Counted from the stretch's first letter, positions 35,305 to 44,834 are shown. The stretch is 50,982 nucleotides of DNA from Verrucomicrobiales bacterium (GCA_029940475.1 JAPYUT010000022.1:1-50982); one strand, 5' to 3'. Translations and numbers: made by a program. The notes: generated by a model from the letters alone, not told the origin.

Positions 35305-36442
35305 CCTCCCTGCCGCTGGTGCGGAATTTCCGGATCAACGGCCCATTGTCCTTGCGCACAATTCTCAGCTCGTGATCCTCCCCGCCCTTGAGGGCAATGC
35401 CAAACATGTCGTTGGTGTCATTTGTTGCGTCACGCGTTTGCCCCCCGGCAATCCTCTTGCCCTTGGAGAAAACCTCAATATCTGCAGCCACCCGCTTACC
35501 GCCGGGGCGGTCCATCAGGTCAATGAAAACCCGGTTGGCTTTGCTTCCCGCATAACGCTCAGTGACATTCTCTGCCTGCACGTAATCAATGCCAAGGTCC
35601 CACACCAAGGGGAAAAGGGTTTCGGCCTTCCTCCATGACGTGGCATAAATCGCATGCCGCGGGTCATCCTTGAGCGCCTTCGCGGCACTGCCTGCAAACC
35701 ATGCCTTCCCGAGTCCTGCAGGATTGTATTCACAGGCCCCGGTATACTGCCACTCACTGCCGTCCCATACCTCCACCCAGCTGTGATTACCGCGCTTATT
35801 CGACCACATCGGTGTGCCCACAAAACGTGCCGGGACACCGACTGATCGACAGGCATCAATCAACATCACAGACAGGCCGGAACAGGAGGCAAATTTTGCT
35901 TCAATTGACTCATACGGGCTTTGGTCGGGTTTCGGGCGTTTACTCGCGTGATAACGCACGCCGAGAATTCCCCATATCTCCTTGTTAAGTACCTGTGCCG
36001 CTTCACCCGGTGTCTTGCAATTCTTTACCAATGGCGAAAAACGACCGAAGAAATCCTTGCGCCAGGCATCACGACGCTCATTGATACTCGCATAGGGCAG
36101 GACATCATTAAAAAAGAGTTCTTCCTTGATCGCTTTCGCCCAGGGGAACTCGGCACGGGCCCTGTAAGCCCACTTGACATTCTCGGCAAGGTAAACCGCA
36201 TCCAGCGCAATCAGGTCGCGTTCAGGCATATGGGCAACCAGGAATGCCAAGCCGGCGACTTCCTTAACATTGATCCTGGCAAAAGCTGCACGCAACTCAG
36301 GGGCATTATCCCCTGCCCGTCTCAGGGCGGACTCAAGATCTGCAGCATACACCCCGGGTATCTTCTTGCCGGATATCTCCAGCCCGCAGGCAGTGATAAC
36401 TGGCAAAGCAAATAATGAAAGTACCAGGAAGAAAAGGCGCAT
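35267..36442 (-). CDS. Transglutaminase-like domain lipoprotein
   Basis: The 391-residue product has a signal with a likely lipobox, LPVITAC (Cys19), so it is probably an envelope lipoprotein. The transglutaminase core has Cys187 (FASCSGLSVML) and His220 (GNHSWVEVW); the third catalytic position is not a clear Asp (the stretch is GACEYNP), so activity is uncertain. The last 110 residues are a beta-rich domain (about 285-391). Proteins of this type act as proteases or cross-linking enzymes, or are just folds for binding. The gene is followed by cutC with an overlap. Confidence 0.8.
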   Translation of the reverse strand: MRLFFLVLSLFALPVITACGLEISGKKIPGVYAADLESALRRAGDNAPELRAAFARINVKEVAGLAFLVAHMPERDLIALDAVYLAENVKWAYRARAEFPWAKAIKEELFFNDVLPYASINERRDAWRKDFFGRFSPLVKNCKTPGEAAQVLNKEIWGILGVRYHASKRPKPDQSPYESIEAKFASCSGLSVMLIDACRSVGVPARFVGTPMWSNKRGNHSWVEVWDGSEWQYTGACEYNPAGLGKAWFAGSAAKALKDDPRHAIYATSWRKAETLFPLVWDLGIDYVQAENVTERYAGSKANRVFIDLMDRPGGKRVAADIEVFSKGKRIAGGQTRDATNDTNDMFGIALKGGEDHELRIVRKDNGPLIRKFRTSGREDERIEVFIEASR

Positions 36443-36502
36443 AAGTGTAACTACCGTGGCAAGACAGGTCTAACGAGTCAATACCGCTGCGCCCATTTTC
36501 CC

Positions 36503-36922
36503 CTAGCCATGCTCCTTACCGTGGCGTTTCCGCTCGGGAAGCACCGCACACGCCCCTTTACAGCCAAAAACCCTGCTCAGCAGGTAGCGATTGCGGCTAA
36601 CCCACATATAGAACTTCTCGGCAATCCAGATCACTCCCGGCAGCCATAGAAAAATTCCCAGCGGAAGTAACACCGGCATCCGCAGCCCGAGAAAGCGGAA
36701 GGCCCGCGCGCCGCGATAGATCCTTCCCCCGGGCGTCACGGCATGGATCGCCTCATGCAGATCCTCACGCGAGATACCCGGGGCCATATCAGCTGCCCGG
36801 GGATCATTAATCGGCAATAACTCTGCCTTGTTAAACCAATCCATCCATGTCAGCAGGCGCATCTGGAAAGTACAGAGCGGGCAATCACTGTCATAAATTA
36901 CGCAATGTCTGGAACGGGCCAC
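36503..36922 (-). CDS. DCC family thiol-disulfide oxidoreductase-like protein (DUF393)
   Basis: The 139-residue product has the DCC signature near its start, YDSDCPLCTFQM, followed by LLPINDP and a C-terminal pair of hydrophobic stretches (LGIFLWLPGVIWIAEKFYMW in part). DCC proteins have a thioredoxin-like fold and a possible disulfide function, with little experimental support. The start is GTG at 36922. The gene is separate from its neighbours and its role is unknown. Confidence 0.8.
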   Translation of the reverse strand: MARSRHCVIYDSDCPLCTFQMRLLTWMDWFNKAELLPINDPRAADMAPGISREDLHEAIHAVTPGGRIYRGARAFRFLGLRMPVLLPLGIFLWLPGVIWIAEKFYMWVSRNRYLLSRVFGCKGACAVLPERKRHGKEHG

Positions 36923-36998
36923 AAGATTAGCTTAAGTCCATATCAGGTCACGGTCAAAGCTCAGGACGCGCAGTTATCACAAACAAATGTGTCTTGCC

Positions 36999-37784
36999 TC
37001 ACTCCTCCTCGAGCCGGAAGAAGAATGTTCTTCCCGCCTTGGGCTGGAATTCGACGCGATTATCCGAAGGCCTGAAGACAGAAGTCCGGGCGGAAATATC
37101 AGTATACGCAATACTCAGGTCAGCCGATTCGGTTGCTTTCACGGTGCCATTGCCATTATAGGAAAACTCAATAAAGAAACTGCCGGTATCCAGAATCCCA
37201 AGCCCCGTGATCCTCAGTTCAACCGGCACCACAGACTGGGCCAGACCAATATTTGCAGAGGCTACCTGGTAATCATTCACCGAGTCCCCGGCAGCACCGG
37301 GCTTAAGCTGTATGGTATCACCTGGTCCGGTGGAAGAAATATCAATGGCAGCATTTTTCTCCCAGATCGCGGGCGGGTCATCGGCAACGGTATCGCGAAC
37401 TCCCCGGCTATTGCCCCAGTTGATATAATCAATCATCGCCACGCGGTTCGACCAACTTCTTCGGCGGTACAGCCCCAACTCGCCGCCAGAGGGCGGCAGA
37501 AAAGAGGAAGAAAGGTCAAACACAAGAACCTCGCCCGGCAACAGCACCAGGTCGGGGGTCGTGCTGAATTCCTCGTTGATGGTGGCAGATGAAACTCCGG
37601 GGTAATCATCCGGTTCACCGTTCACCTTGTTGCACCACCAGTGGTTAGTGAGGTTAATCGCCAGGGAGCCGGTATTCACCAGTTCAACCCGGCTGTTGGC
37701 AAGGTCAACTTCACTGATGACAACATTCCCGGGAGCCTTCACTGCAAGGAAAAGAAAAATGAAGAATACAAAATTCCTGATCAT
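36999..37784 (-). CDS. Secreted lamin-tail-domain protein
   Basis: The 261-residue product has a short Sec signal (FVFFIFLFLAVKAPG) and one lamin-tail domain (about 20-150: VVISEVDLANSRVELVNTG, LPGEVLVFDLSS). The rest, about 160-261, is a beta-rich module ending FFFRLEEE, resembling the C-terminal ends of other exported proteins in this window. Lamin-tail domains in bacteria are thought to help bind surfaces or other exported enzymes. It is on its own between the DCC gene and the divergent membrane protein. Confidence 0.75.
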   Translation of the reverse strand: MIRNFVFFIFLFLAVKAPGNVVISEVDLANSRVELVNTGSLAINLTNHWWCNKVNGEPDDYPGVSSATINEEFSTTPDLVLLPGEVLVFDLSSSFLPPSGGELGLYRRRSWSNRVAMIDYINWGNSRGVRDTVADDPPAIWEKNAAIDISSTGPGDTIQLKPGAAGDSVNDYQVASANIGLAQSVVPVELRITGLGILDTGSFFIEFSYNGNGTVKATESADLSIAYTDISARTSVFRPSDNRVEFQPKAGRTFFFRLEEE

Positions 37785-37868
37785 TGTTAAAAACTAACCC
37801 TAATCGAGCGTGGTTTGCAATTACTACCCGCCCTTGAAACCTCCGGCAAAACGCCGAGAAGTTCCCCT

Positions 37869-38765
37869 GTGCACGCCACTGAATTAAAAACCAGCAAATC
37901 CAGGCCATTACTCGGGTGGCTGTTGCGCGTTACCTGTGCCGTGATGTTCGCAGGTCACGGATGGATGTGCTGGAACGGGCAGATGGAACTTCACGCCCTG
38001 CTCCAGAATGAACCACTGATGACCGGCATCGTGGAAAAACTCTTCAGCATGGACTGGAAAGATTGGGTTTCACTGCAGGTCAGTGATCATATCGACACTG
38101 CGATACGCGTTCAAGCATGGCTGTTTTTCTTCTTCGCAACGGTTGCGCTGGTGCCGGTTCGCAATTGGATCTTCAGGTTTGCTTACCTGCTCGGAGCCAT
38201 CAATCTGGTGTTTCTCGCCTGGCTGAAGTATTTTGACGCAGGGGTCGGCCTGGGACACTTCTTCGAGCACTCCAGTCAGTTCTGCCTGCCACTGGTTCTC
38301 TACCTCGTCGTCTTCGGCAAAGGCTGGCGTTTCCCGGTAATCATCACAGCCGGGATCGCAATGATACTGACCTTTACCGGGCACGGCCTGTTTGCCATCG
38401 ACCTGCCCTCCGAGATCCCCTGGTTGAATCATCCGCGCCCGGGAAACTTTACCGAGATGACAATGCTCTGCCTCGGGCTTGAAAGTGAGGTTGTTGCCGG
38501 GCGGATCCTGCTTGTTGCCGGCATCCTTGACCTTGCCGCCGCCATCATGCTGTTAGTAGCGGGAAGATTACGGGCAGCAGCACTCAGCTACATGGTTATA
38601 TGGGGACTATTGACGACACTGGCACGGCCCTGGTCCTATTTTGACCCGGCATCTGCCACCGAGGCAATGAGCCGGTGGCTGCCTGAGGCACTGTACCGTG
38701 TGCCGCACTTCGCGCTGCCCCTTTGCCTCCTGCTTGCGTTACCCCGAAGACGCATGAAGAATTAA
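37869..38765 (+). CDS. Uncharacterised polytopic membrane protein
   Basis: From the GTG at 37869 the product is 298 residues with about eight hydrophobic segments (for example VTCAVMFAGHGWMCW, LFFFFATVALVPV, FCLPLVLYLVVFG, ILDLAAAIMLLVAG). The first segment has the GHGWMCW stretch and a later one GHGLFAI, with His residues at the membrane face. I do not recognise the family; DoxX-like proteins are a possible relative, but I cannot confirm it. A TTG at 37815 is the other start in frame. The metallophosphatase gene follows 42 bases later on the same strand. Confidence 0.6.
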   Translation: MHATELKTSKSRPLLGWLLRVTCAVMFAGHGWMCWNGQMELHALLQNEPLMTGIVEKLFSMDWKDWVSLQVSDHIDTAIRVQAWLFFFFATVALVPVRNWIFRFAYLLGAINLVFLAWLKYFDAGVGLGHFFEHSSQFCLPLVLYLVVFGKGWRFPVIITAGIAMILTFTGHGLFAIDLPSEIPWLNHPRPGNFTEMTMLCLGLESEVVAGRILLVAGILDLAAAIMLLVAGRLRAAALSYMVIWGLLTTLARPWSYFDPASATEAMSRWLPEALYRVPHFALPLCLLLALPRRRMKN

Positions 38766-38807
38766 CCTTGCCCCGGATTTCCTATCAACATAACAAACGC
38801 TAAACAA

Positions 38808-41084
38808 ATGCAGGTTCCCTACACGGCAGCTTTAACACTGGCTCTCTGTGCCACAAGCGTCCTGGCAACAACGGACAAGTACCGTCTTATCTGGAATAGC
38901 GCGCCGGAATCCTCAATGACTGTCGCCTGGTGCCAGAAGGACGGGGATAATGCCCGCGTCCACTATGGCGCTGCAAATGAAGAAAACAAAGAACTGCCGC
39001 AAAGCCACGGTATTGATCATGAAACTTCGTACCTCAAAATCGAGAACCGCTTCGCCCGGATCACCGGCCTGAAGGCAGATACACTCTATCACTTCGTGAT
39101 CCGCGACAGCAACTCGGAAAGTCGCAGGTTCTCCTTCAGGACAGCTCCTGCAGGAGCTGCCAGTTTCTCATTTGCAGCAGGAGGTGACAGCCGCAACCAT
39201 CGCGATGCACGGCAACGTGCAAACCGCATTGTGGCCAAGATCCGACCGCTGTTCGTCTGCTTCGGCGGTGACATGATCAGCAAGTCGACACATGATCACT
39301 GGGCAGCCTGGCTTGATGACTGGCAACTCACGACGGGAAAAGACGGACGCATGGTGCCGATCATTGCCGCACGCGGAAACCATGAGGGTAAAAGCGATAT
39401 CCACTCCTTTTTTGACACTCCCAATGCCGATGACTATTACGCCGTTGGCTTCGGGGATGACTTCCTGCGTATTTACACTTTGAACACCAATATTGTGCGC
39501 GGTGGCGACCAGGGAAGCTGGCTGGCCAATGATCTCGCAAACAATGACACAACCAGGTGGAAAATTGCCCATTATCATCATCCATTCAGGCCCCATCATT
39601 CCGGGAAATCCGAGCAGGATGCCCAATACAAGGCCTGGGCTCAATTGTTCTTCGAACATGGGATGAACCTCGCAATTGAATGCGACAGCCACGTGGTTAA
39701 GCGCACATGGCCGCTGCGCCCCTCAAATGAACCCGGCAGCCAGCAGGGATTTATCCGTGACGATGCCGAGGGGACCATCTTCATAGGCGAAGGTTGCTGG
39801 GGAGCCCCACTGCGCCGGAACAACGACGACAAAAACTGGACGCGTGCCTCGGGAAGCTTCAACCAGGTCAACTGGATTTGCGTGACTCCCGAGAAAATCT
39901 TTGCGCGCTCCATCCTTGCAGACAGCGTGGAATCTGCAGGATCCATCAATGAATCCAAGCCTTTTTCCCTGCCTGAAGGCATGAAAATATGGCAACCCGA
40001 AAGCGGAGCTGAGCTGGTGATAACCCCGCGCGGGGATAAATCCAATGCCGGGCTGCCGCCATTAAAGCGTTACCTCTACATGAGCACCCCGGACGGGGCG
40101 CAGAAGGAAGGATCCGCGCAACCCGGCATCATGGTATTTGATATTGATGACGGGCACAAGTTCGTCAGGCGCATTGATGTCCCGGTCTTTGCCGATGGTC
40201 TGCGCGGCTTCACCGGCTGTACGGTAACCGGCAAACTCTACTACTCCACCAGCAAAGGCCGCCTCGGCTGTTTTGACCCGGAAACCGAGAAAATCGTCTG
40301 GGAATCAAAATTCGATATGGGCTGCGACCGGTCCTGCATCACCCCTGACGGCAAGCGCATCTACGTGCCGACCGGGTGGTGGTGGCGAACACCGGAAAGT
40401 GGATTCATTGTTGTCGATGCTGCCAGTGGGGAAAAAATTGACCACATCAAGGTGGGGCCAAACGCCCATAACAGCATTGCCGGCCTTGACGGTGAGTTTG
40501 TTTTCCTCGGGACCCAGACCACGCTTACCAAATTTCGCGCTGCAGACGGTCACCCGGTGCAGACCATCTCGCCGGTGGGAGAATCCGGGGTTTTCCCCTA
40601 CTGCATCGACAGCAGGAACCAGCGCGCCTACGTATGCCTTGGCAGGCACGTTGGCGTGGACGTGGTTGACCTGCTGCAAGGAAACGTCACGCACCGGGTT
40701 TTTGCCACTGACCCTAAGACCGGGGAAAAAATCAAGCACCGCACCCACGGCGCCGGCATGACTCCCGACGAGAAGGAATTGTGGATCAGCGACCAGGCGG
40801 GTAGAAAACTCTTTATCTTTGATCTCACCATCAGCCCTCCCGAGCCAAAAGGTCATGTTGAGCTCAGCATGGGGGGACATGGCTGGATCACCTTCAGCCT
40901 TGACGGTAAATATGCCTATTGCCACACGCCGGATATCTTTGAAGTTGCCACGAGAAAGAAAGTTGCCTCCCTGAAACGCGCTGACGGCAAACCCTTCGCC
41001 AGTTCCAAGTTCATTGAGGTGCAGATGCGCGGCAGCAAAGTTGAGCGTATCGGAAACGAATTTGGACTTGGACGCCGGCACTGA
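38808..41084 (+). CDS. Exported metallophosphatase fused to a YVTN-type beta-propeller
   Basis: The 758-residue product has a Sec signal (ALTLALCATSVLA), an N-terminal purple-acid-phosphatase-like fibronectin domain (about 22-110), and a calcineurin-like phosphatase domain (about 115-380). The metal motifs are GGDSRNH (D127), GGDM (D155), GNHE (N191/H192) and AHYHHP (H255/H257). The last motif, usually GHxH, is CDSH (H295), with Asp where the first His belongs. From about 415 a seven-bladed beta-propeller follows (YLYMSTPDG, RIYVPTGWWW, RAYVCLG). Substrates could be phosphate esters in the periplasm. The fusion and the altered motif are notable. Confidence 0.82.
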   Translation: MQVPYTAALTLALCATSVLATTDKYRLIWNSAPESSMTVAWCQKDGDNARVHYGAANEENKELPQSHGIDHETSYLKIENRFARITGLKADTLYHFVIRDSNSESRRFSFRTAPAGAASFSFAAGGDSRNHRDARQRANRIVAKIRPLFVCFGGDMISKSTHDHWAAWLDDWQLTTGKDGRMVPIIAARGNHEGKSDIHSFFDTPNADDYYAVGFGDDFLRIYTLNTNIVRGGDQGSWLANDLANNDTTRWKIAHYHHPFRPHHSGKSEQDAQYKAWAQLFFEHGMNLAIECDSHVVKRTWPLRPSNEPGSQQGFIRDDAEGTIFIGEGCWGAPLRRNNDDKNWTRASGSFNQVNWICVTPEKIFARSILADSVESAGSINESKPFSLPEGMKIWQPESGAELVITPRGDKSNAGLPPLKRYLYMSTPDGAQKEGSAQPGIMVFDIDDGHKFVRRIDVPVFADGLRGFTGCTVTGKLYYSTSKGRLGCFDPETEKIVWESKFDMGCDRSCITPDGKRIYVPTGWWWRTPESGFIVVDAASGEKIDHIKVGPNAHNSIAGLDGEFVFLGTQTTLTKFRAADGHPVQTISPVGESGVFPYCIDSRNQRAYVCLGRHVGVDVVDLLQGNVTHRVFATDPKTGEKIKHRTHGAGMTPDEKELWISDQAGRKLFIFDLTISPPEPKGHVELSMGGHGWITFSLDGKYAYCHTPDIFEVATRKKVASLKRADGKPFASSKFIEVQMRGSKVERIGNEFGLGRRH

Positions 41085-41119
41085 TCATCCCGCCCTGCGG
41101 GCAATATAAGGCAAGAACC

Positions 41120-42043
41120 TTAAACCTGGCCCAGGCACTCCTCAACGTAGGAACGACTCCTGTTGATCGCCGCAGTGATCTCGGCCACCGTGGGAAGGAT
41201 CGGGATTCCCCGCGGCACCGGGTGCATGAAAATCTCGCAATAGCCGGAGTAGCCAATGTCCTTGAGCGCCTTCACGACAGGCTTGTAGTCCAGCCCCCCG
41301 CCGAAGCCGGGAAGTTGCTGCATCTCTATTTTCTTGGCGGCTTTTTTATACATCCCCTCCGAGTGCTCCTGGAAATACATGAAGGGAATATTCCTGTCCC
41401 CAAGCGCGCGAATCAAGGAAGGAACCTGGTTGGCGAACTTGTAGAGATGATGTGGAGCAAAGGCGATACCCAGGTTCCTTGAAGTATTCAACTCGGCGAA
41501 ATAGCGCAGCGAATCGGGGTGATAGAGCAGTTGCCGACCGTGATTCTCAACAGCGATGGTCATTCCTGCCTCCTCGGCATGGGCGACATGCGGCTTCATC
41601 TTCTCCAGGAATGCACTCACCGCTTTCTTTGCCTCCTTGCCACTGGGTTCCGGGGGACCGGTGCTGCCGCAAACGACTATCTCAGCCCCAAAGGACTCCT
41701 GCACCTTCTTCATCTCCTCACGCAGCCCGAAAGGACCCAGCGGGTAACGGGTAAATACCGCCGGTTTGACACTGTGCTTTTCAAATATTTCGCGGGCCGC
41801 AGGATGCCCCATGAATTCAATTTGCTCACGCTGGTTGCCATGCACCCTGCACCAGATGTCAATAGCCTCGCAACCGGCCTTGGCAACCTCAGGCAGTATG
41901 CTGGCCAACGGCATCTCGCCATACATCGCCGAGGAAAGGATATAGCGAAGCTTGAAGGCCTGATCTGCAGCCTGTGCCGGCGTCGCAAGCGTTTTACCCA
42001 GCACACCCGCACTGAGGGAGGTGATCATTCTGCGCCGTTTCAT
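41120..42043 (-). CDS. Exported sugar phosphate isomerase/epimerase-like TIM-barrel protein
   Basis: From the ATG at 42043 the product is 307 residues and begins MKRRRMITSLSAGVLGKTLA, a weak Tat-like signal. The rest is an AP-endonuclease-2-type TIM barrel (LASILPEVAKAGCEAIDIW, VENHGRQLLYHP, FQEHSEGMY, YCEIFMHP), with the Glu/His/Asp metal ligand pattern of the sugar isomerase family. The longer frame to 42121 would add 26 odd residues. Exported proteins of this family are common in Verrucomicrobiota and Planctomycetota; substrates are unknown. It is convergent with the metallophosphatase gene. Confidence 0.82.
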   Translation of the reverse strand: MKRRRMITSLSAGVLGKTLATPAQAADQAFKLRYILSSAMYGEMPLASILPEVAKAGCEAIDIWCRVHGNQREQIEFMGHPAAREIFEKHSVKPAVFTRYPLGPFGLREEMKKVQESFGAEIVVCGSTGPPEPSGKEAKKAVSAFLEKMKPHVAHAEEAGMTIAVENHGRQLLYHPDSLRYFAELNTSRNLGIAFAPHHLYKFANQVPSLIRALGDRNIPFMYFQEHSEGMYKKAAKKIEMQQLPGFGGGLDYKPVVKALKDIGYSGYCEIFMHPVPRGIPILPTVAEITAAINRSRSYVEECLGQV

Positions 42044-42226
42044 CGAAATTGGTTCCGGGCATGAACGCGTGCAATGGCATCCCGCCCTGCACATAGGCTC
42101 ACATATCCGGAATGGCTTCACAACGGGAAATACCCGCAGCTGTGTTTCCTTTAATATTACATACTGCCTCGCAATCCGGTTGAAACCGCGCTGTAGCGGG
42201 TCATGCTACGCAAGCCAAGCCATTAC

Positions 42227-43456
42227 ATGGAATCCCAAGAGCAGAAACCGGATCCGCGCAGCGACTTCCCCATCCTCCGGCGTGAGGTGAAAGGCAAGCC
42301 GCTTGTCTACCTGGATAATGCGGCAACCACCCAGAAACCGCAGGTGGTCATTGACAGGGTATCGGATTTTCTCGCCAACGAGAACGCCAACATACACCGG
42401 GGAGTTCACTACCTGAGCATGGAGGCAACGGATGCCTATGACCGGGCCCGGGCAAAGGCAGCGGGATTTCTCAATGCCGCGACCGACAGGGAGATTGTCT
42501 TTACCCGCGGCACCACCGAGGCCATTAACCTCGTTGCCCGCAGTTTCGGTGCCCCAAGGATTTCCAGCGGTGACGAGATCCTTATTTCTGCAATGGAACA
42601 CCACGCCAACATTGTCCCCTGGCAAATGATAGCAAAAGAATGCGGGGCACAACTTGTCGTCGCACCGGTGACTGATGCCGGGGAGATCGACCTGGAGGCC
42701 TATGGCAAACTTCTGGGAACACGCACAAAAATAGTTGCCCTCTCACATGTCTCCAACGTGCTCGGGACAATCAACCCGGCGCAGCAGATGGTTGCCATGG
42801 CAAAGGAACACGGCATCCCTGTCCTCCTCGATGGCGCACAGGCCGTGCCTCACATCCGGGTCGATGTCCGCGAGCTTAATTGTGATTTCTATACCTTCTC
42901 TTCCCACAAGCTGTTCGGGCCCGACGGTGTTGGCATACTCTACGGGCGTGAAGAACTGCTTGCCGCGATGCCCCCCTATCAGGGCGGCGGTGACATGATC
43001 GAGCAGGTCAGCTTTGAAAATACCACTTTCCGCGCACCACCGGAACGCTTCGAGGCCGGCACCCCGAACATCAGCGGGGCAATCGGTCTTGGCGCGGCAA
43101 TTGACTACATGGATAAAATCGGCCGCGAGGCGATGCACGCCCGCGAGGCACAACTCCTTGCCCATGCCACCGGTAAACTGGGTGAAATCCCCGGTTTGAC
43201 CATCAGGGGGACAGCGCCGGAGAAAGTGGCTGTGATCTCCTTCACCCTTGAATCCGCTCACCCCCATGACATTGGAACAATTTTGGATTCTGCAGGTATT
43301 GCGATCCGTGCCGGGCACCACTGTGCGCAACCCCTGATGCAACGCCTGGGTGTTCCGGCAACCGCCCGCGCCTCCTTCGCGTTTTACAACACCACCAAAG
43401 AGATCGACAGGTTGGCTGACACACTGCTGGAGGTGAACCGCATGTTCGATGCCTGA
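42227..43456 (+). CDS. sufS: Cysteine desulfurase SufS
   Basis: SufS releases sulfur from cysteine for Fe-S clusters. From the ATG at 42227 it is 409 residues, with the PLP Lys228 in SSHKLFGPDGVG, the catalytic Cys366 in RAGHHCAQP, and family motifs YLDNAATTQKP and RGTTEAINL. An ATG at 42203 is also in frame but lies in a GTAGC-GGGTCAT-GCTAC hairpin. sufU follows 23 bases later. The sufBCD scaffold genes are not in this window. Confidence 0.94.
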   Translation: MESQEQKPDPRSDFPILRREVKGKPLVYLDNAATTQKPQVVIDRVSDFLANENANIHRGVHYLSMEATDAYDRARAKAAGFLNAATDREIVFTRGTTEAINLVARSFGAPRISSGDEILISAMEHHANIVPWQMIAKECGAQLVVAPVTDAGEIDLEAYGKLLGTRTKIVALSHVSNVLGTINPAQQMVAMAKEHGIPVLLDGAQAVPHIRVDVRELNCDFYTFSSHKLFGPDGVGILYGREELLAAMPPYQGGGDMIEQVSFENTTFRAPPERFEAGTPNISGAIGLGAAIDYMDKIGREAMHAREAQLLAHATGKLGEIPGLTIRGTAPEKVAVISFTLESAHPHDIGTILDSAGIAIRAGHHCAQPLMQRLGVPATARASFAFYNTTKEIDRLADTLLEVNRMFDA

Positions 43457-43479
43457 CAACCACAGCGCCCTTTGTTTTA

Positions 43480-43929
43480 ATGGACGAACTCGACGACCTT
43501 TACCAGGACATCATCCTCAGCCATAACAAGCGGCCGCGTAACAGCGGTCACCTTGATCCCTGCAGCCACAAGGCGGATGGCTTCAACCCGCTGTGCGGCG
43601 ATAAGCTCACCGTCTTCCTGCGCAAGCCCGGCGAGAGTATTGAGGAAGTTACCTGCCAGACCGAGGGTTGCGCGATCTCGCGCGCCTCAGGATCCATCAT
43701 GACAACGATGGTCAAGGGTAAAACCGAAAAAGAGGTTGAGGAAATTATCACCGGGATCAAGGAGTTGCTCAGTGGTGAGGAGGAGCCTGAAGTTGACCTG
43801 GCGAAGCAGGGCGACCTTGCCTCCCTGGTGGGCGTGCGCAAGTTTCCGGCACGGGTAAAATGCGCAACTCTCGCCTGGCACGCACTGGAATCAGCGCTGC
43901 ATGGTGATGCCACAACGACTACCGAGTAG
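43480..43929 (+). CDS. sufU: Zinc-dependent sulfurtransferase SufU (NifU-like)
   Basis: SufU accepts sulfur from SufS and passes it on to the scaffold. The 149-residue product has the zinc-site residues C39 and D41 (PLCGDK), C64 (GCAISRASGS) and C128 (RVKCATLAWH), with the extra segment of about 20 residues after the second Cys that marks SufU apart from IscU. It starts 23 bases after sufS, so the two form an operon. Confidence 0.93.
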   Translation: MDELDDLYQDIILSHNKRPRNSGHLDPCSHKADGFNPLCGDKLTVFLRKPGESIEEVTCQTEGCAISRASGSIMTTMVKGKTEKEVEEIITGIKELLSGEEEPEVDLAKQGDLASLVGVRKFPARVKCATLAWHALESALHGDATTTTE

Positions 43930-43981
43930 ACCCGGGCACAACACCTGCGGCAATGACGCCGCTATTCTTTTCCTGCCGGTA

Positions 43982-44767
43982 TTACTTCGAGCGGCCGGTT
44001 GCCCACAGGATGCCGTTACTAAGAAGGTCAAGGTATTCCTTGGTCTTCATGGTCGAGTTGTGGTGACCGAGGGTAGTACTGAAGACCTTGCCCTTGCCAT
44101 ACTGGTTTACCCAGACACAGACCTGCGGCTCCTTAACCTTGCCATTGTCACCGGTCGCCAGGGCGGTGGCTGTAGGCAGCACCTCAAGGACGTTATAGAG
44201 TTCACCCTCGGGGGTTTTCCATCCTTCCGGGAGATCCTTGAGCACCGGGTGGTCTGCCTTGACCTTATTGACAGTGATGGCCGCCTTCGGGCCGTGGTTG
44301 CGTGAGCGGACACCCAGGAGCTTGACCCATGATTTGTCGCTCTGGTTGCCGCTGGCACTCTTCACGTTCCAGTGGAAAGAATGCATGGTGCAGTGCAGGG
44401 CAACAGCCGGCTTACCTGCCTCATGGACAGCGGCAACGGCATCAATGAACTTGGCGTCAGCCTCCTTTGCGTGGCAGATATTGTAGACCACGATGTCATA
44501 ATCATCCGCCCAGCCTTTCTTGCTCAGGTCTGCCTTGCACTCATTGGGATTCTTATGGTGGAGGATTGTCCAGTCAATATCGATGCGCTCGCTGACCCCC
44601 TCACTGATGATCTTCTTCTGGGCCTCGTAGTCATGGTAGCCCTGTCCGGTCACCAGCAGCGCCTTAATTGGAGCCGCTGATTTTTTTGCCTGGGAAACAG
44701 CAACGATGCCGACGGATACAAACGTCAGGATGCAGATGATCAACGCAATAGAGTTTTTTGTTTTCAT
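43982..44767 (-). CDS. Exported ThuA-like domain protein
   Basis: The 261-residue product has an N-terminal signal (IALIICILTFVSVGIVAVSQA) and a ThuA/glutamine-amidotransferase-like fold: KALLVTGQGYHDYEAQ, VYNICHAKEAD, HCTMHSFHWN and TTLGHHNSTMK near the end. ThuA proteins in Verrucomicrobiota and Planctomycetota are tied to sugar (trehalose) metabolism, often next to Gfo/Idh/MocA proteins, but no catalytic Cys triad is obvious here. TATAAT sits six bases before its ATG (minus strand 44779-44774), which would give a leaderless mRNA. Confidence 0.82.
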   Translation of the reverse strand: MKTKNSIALIICILTFVSVGIVAVSQAKKSAAPIKALLVTGQGYHDYEAQKKIISEGVSERIDIDWTILHHKNPNECKADLSKKGWADDYDIVVYNICHAKEADAKFIDAVAAVHEAGKPAVALHCTMHSFHWNVKSASGNQSDKSWVKLLGVRSRNHGPKAAITVNKVKADHPVLKDLPEGWKTPEGELYNVLEVLPTATALATGDNGKVKEPQVCVWVNQYGKGKVFSTTLGHHNSTMKTKEYLDLLSNGILWATGRSK

Positions 44768-44773
44768 GATGGT

Positions 44774-44779
44774 ATTATA
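44774..44779 (-). promoter_or_regulatory. -10-like TATAAT directly before the thuA-like start
   Basis: A perfect TATAAT on the minus strand ends six bases before the ThuA ATG. No convincing -35 is seen at 16-18 bases. If used, transcription would begin at or next to the start codon. Confidence 0.35.
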
Positions 44780-44813
44780 GAAGTTTTATCTGGATTTTGA
44801 CCGGTTGTCAGCA

Positions 44814-44834
44814 CTGGATTACTAAACAATCCAG
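44814..44834. repeat. 7-bp inverted repeat between enolase-like and ThuA genes
   Basis: CTGGATT (44814-44820) and AATCCAG (44828-44834) are exact complements with a 7-base loop. It lies downstream of the enolase-superfamily gene and upstream of the ThuA gene (both minus strand). No T-run follows. The rest of the 44768-44976 gap holds nothing I can support as a gene. Confidence 0.35.

Noticed and set aside
41089..41101. CCCGC-CCT-GCGGG hairpin between convergent genes, as a terminator
   Set aside because: The stem is only five pairs with a 3-base loop and there is no U-run, so it is too weak to call.
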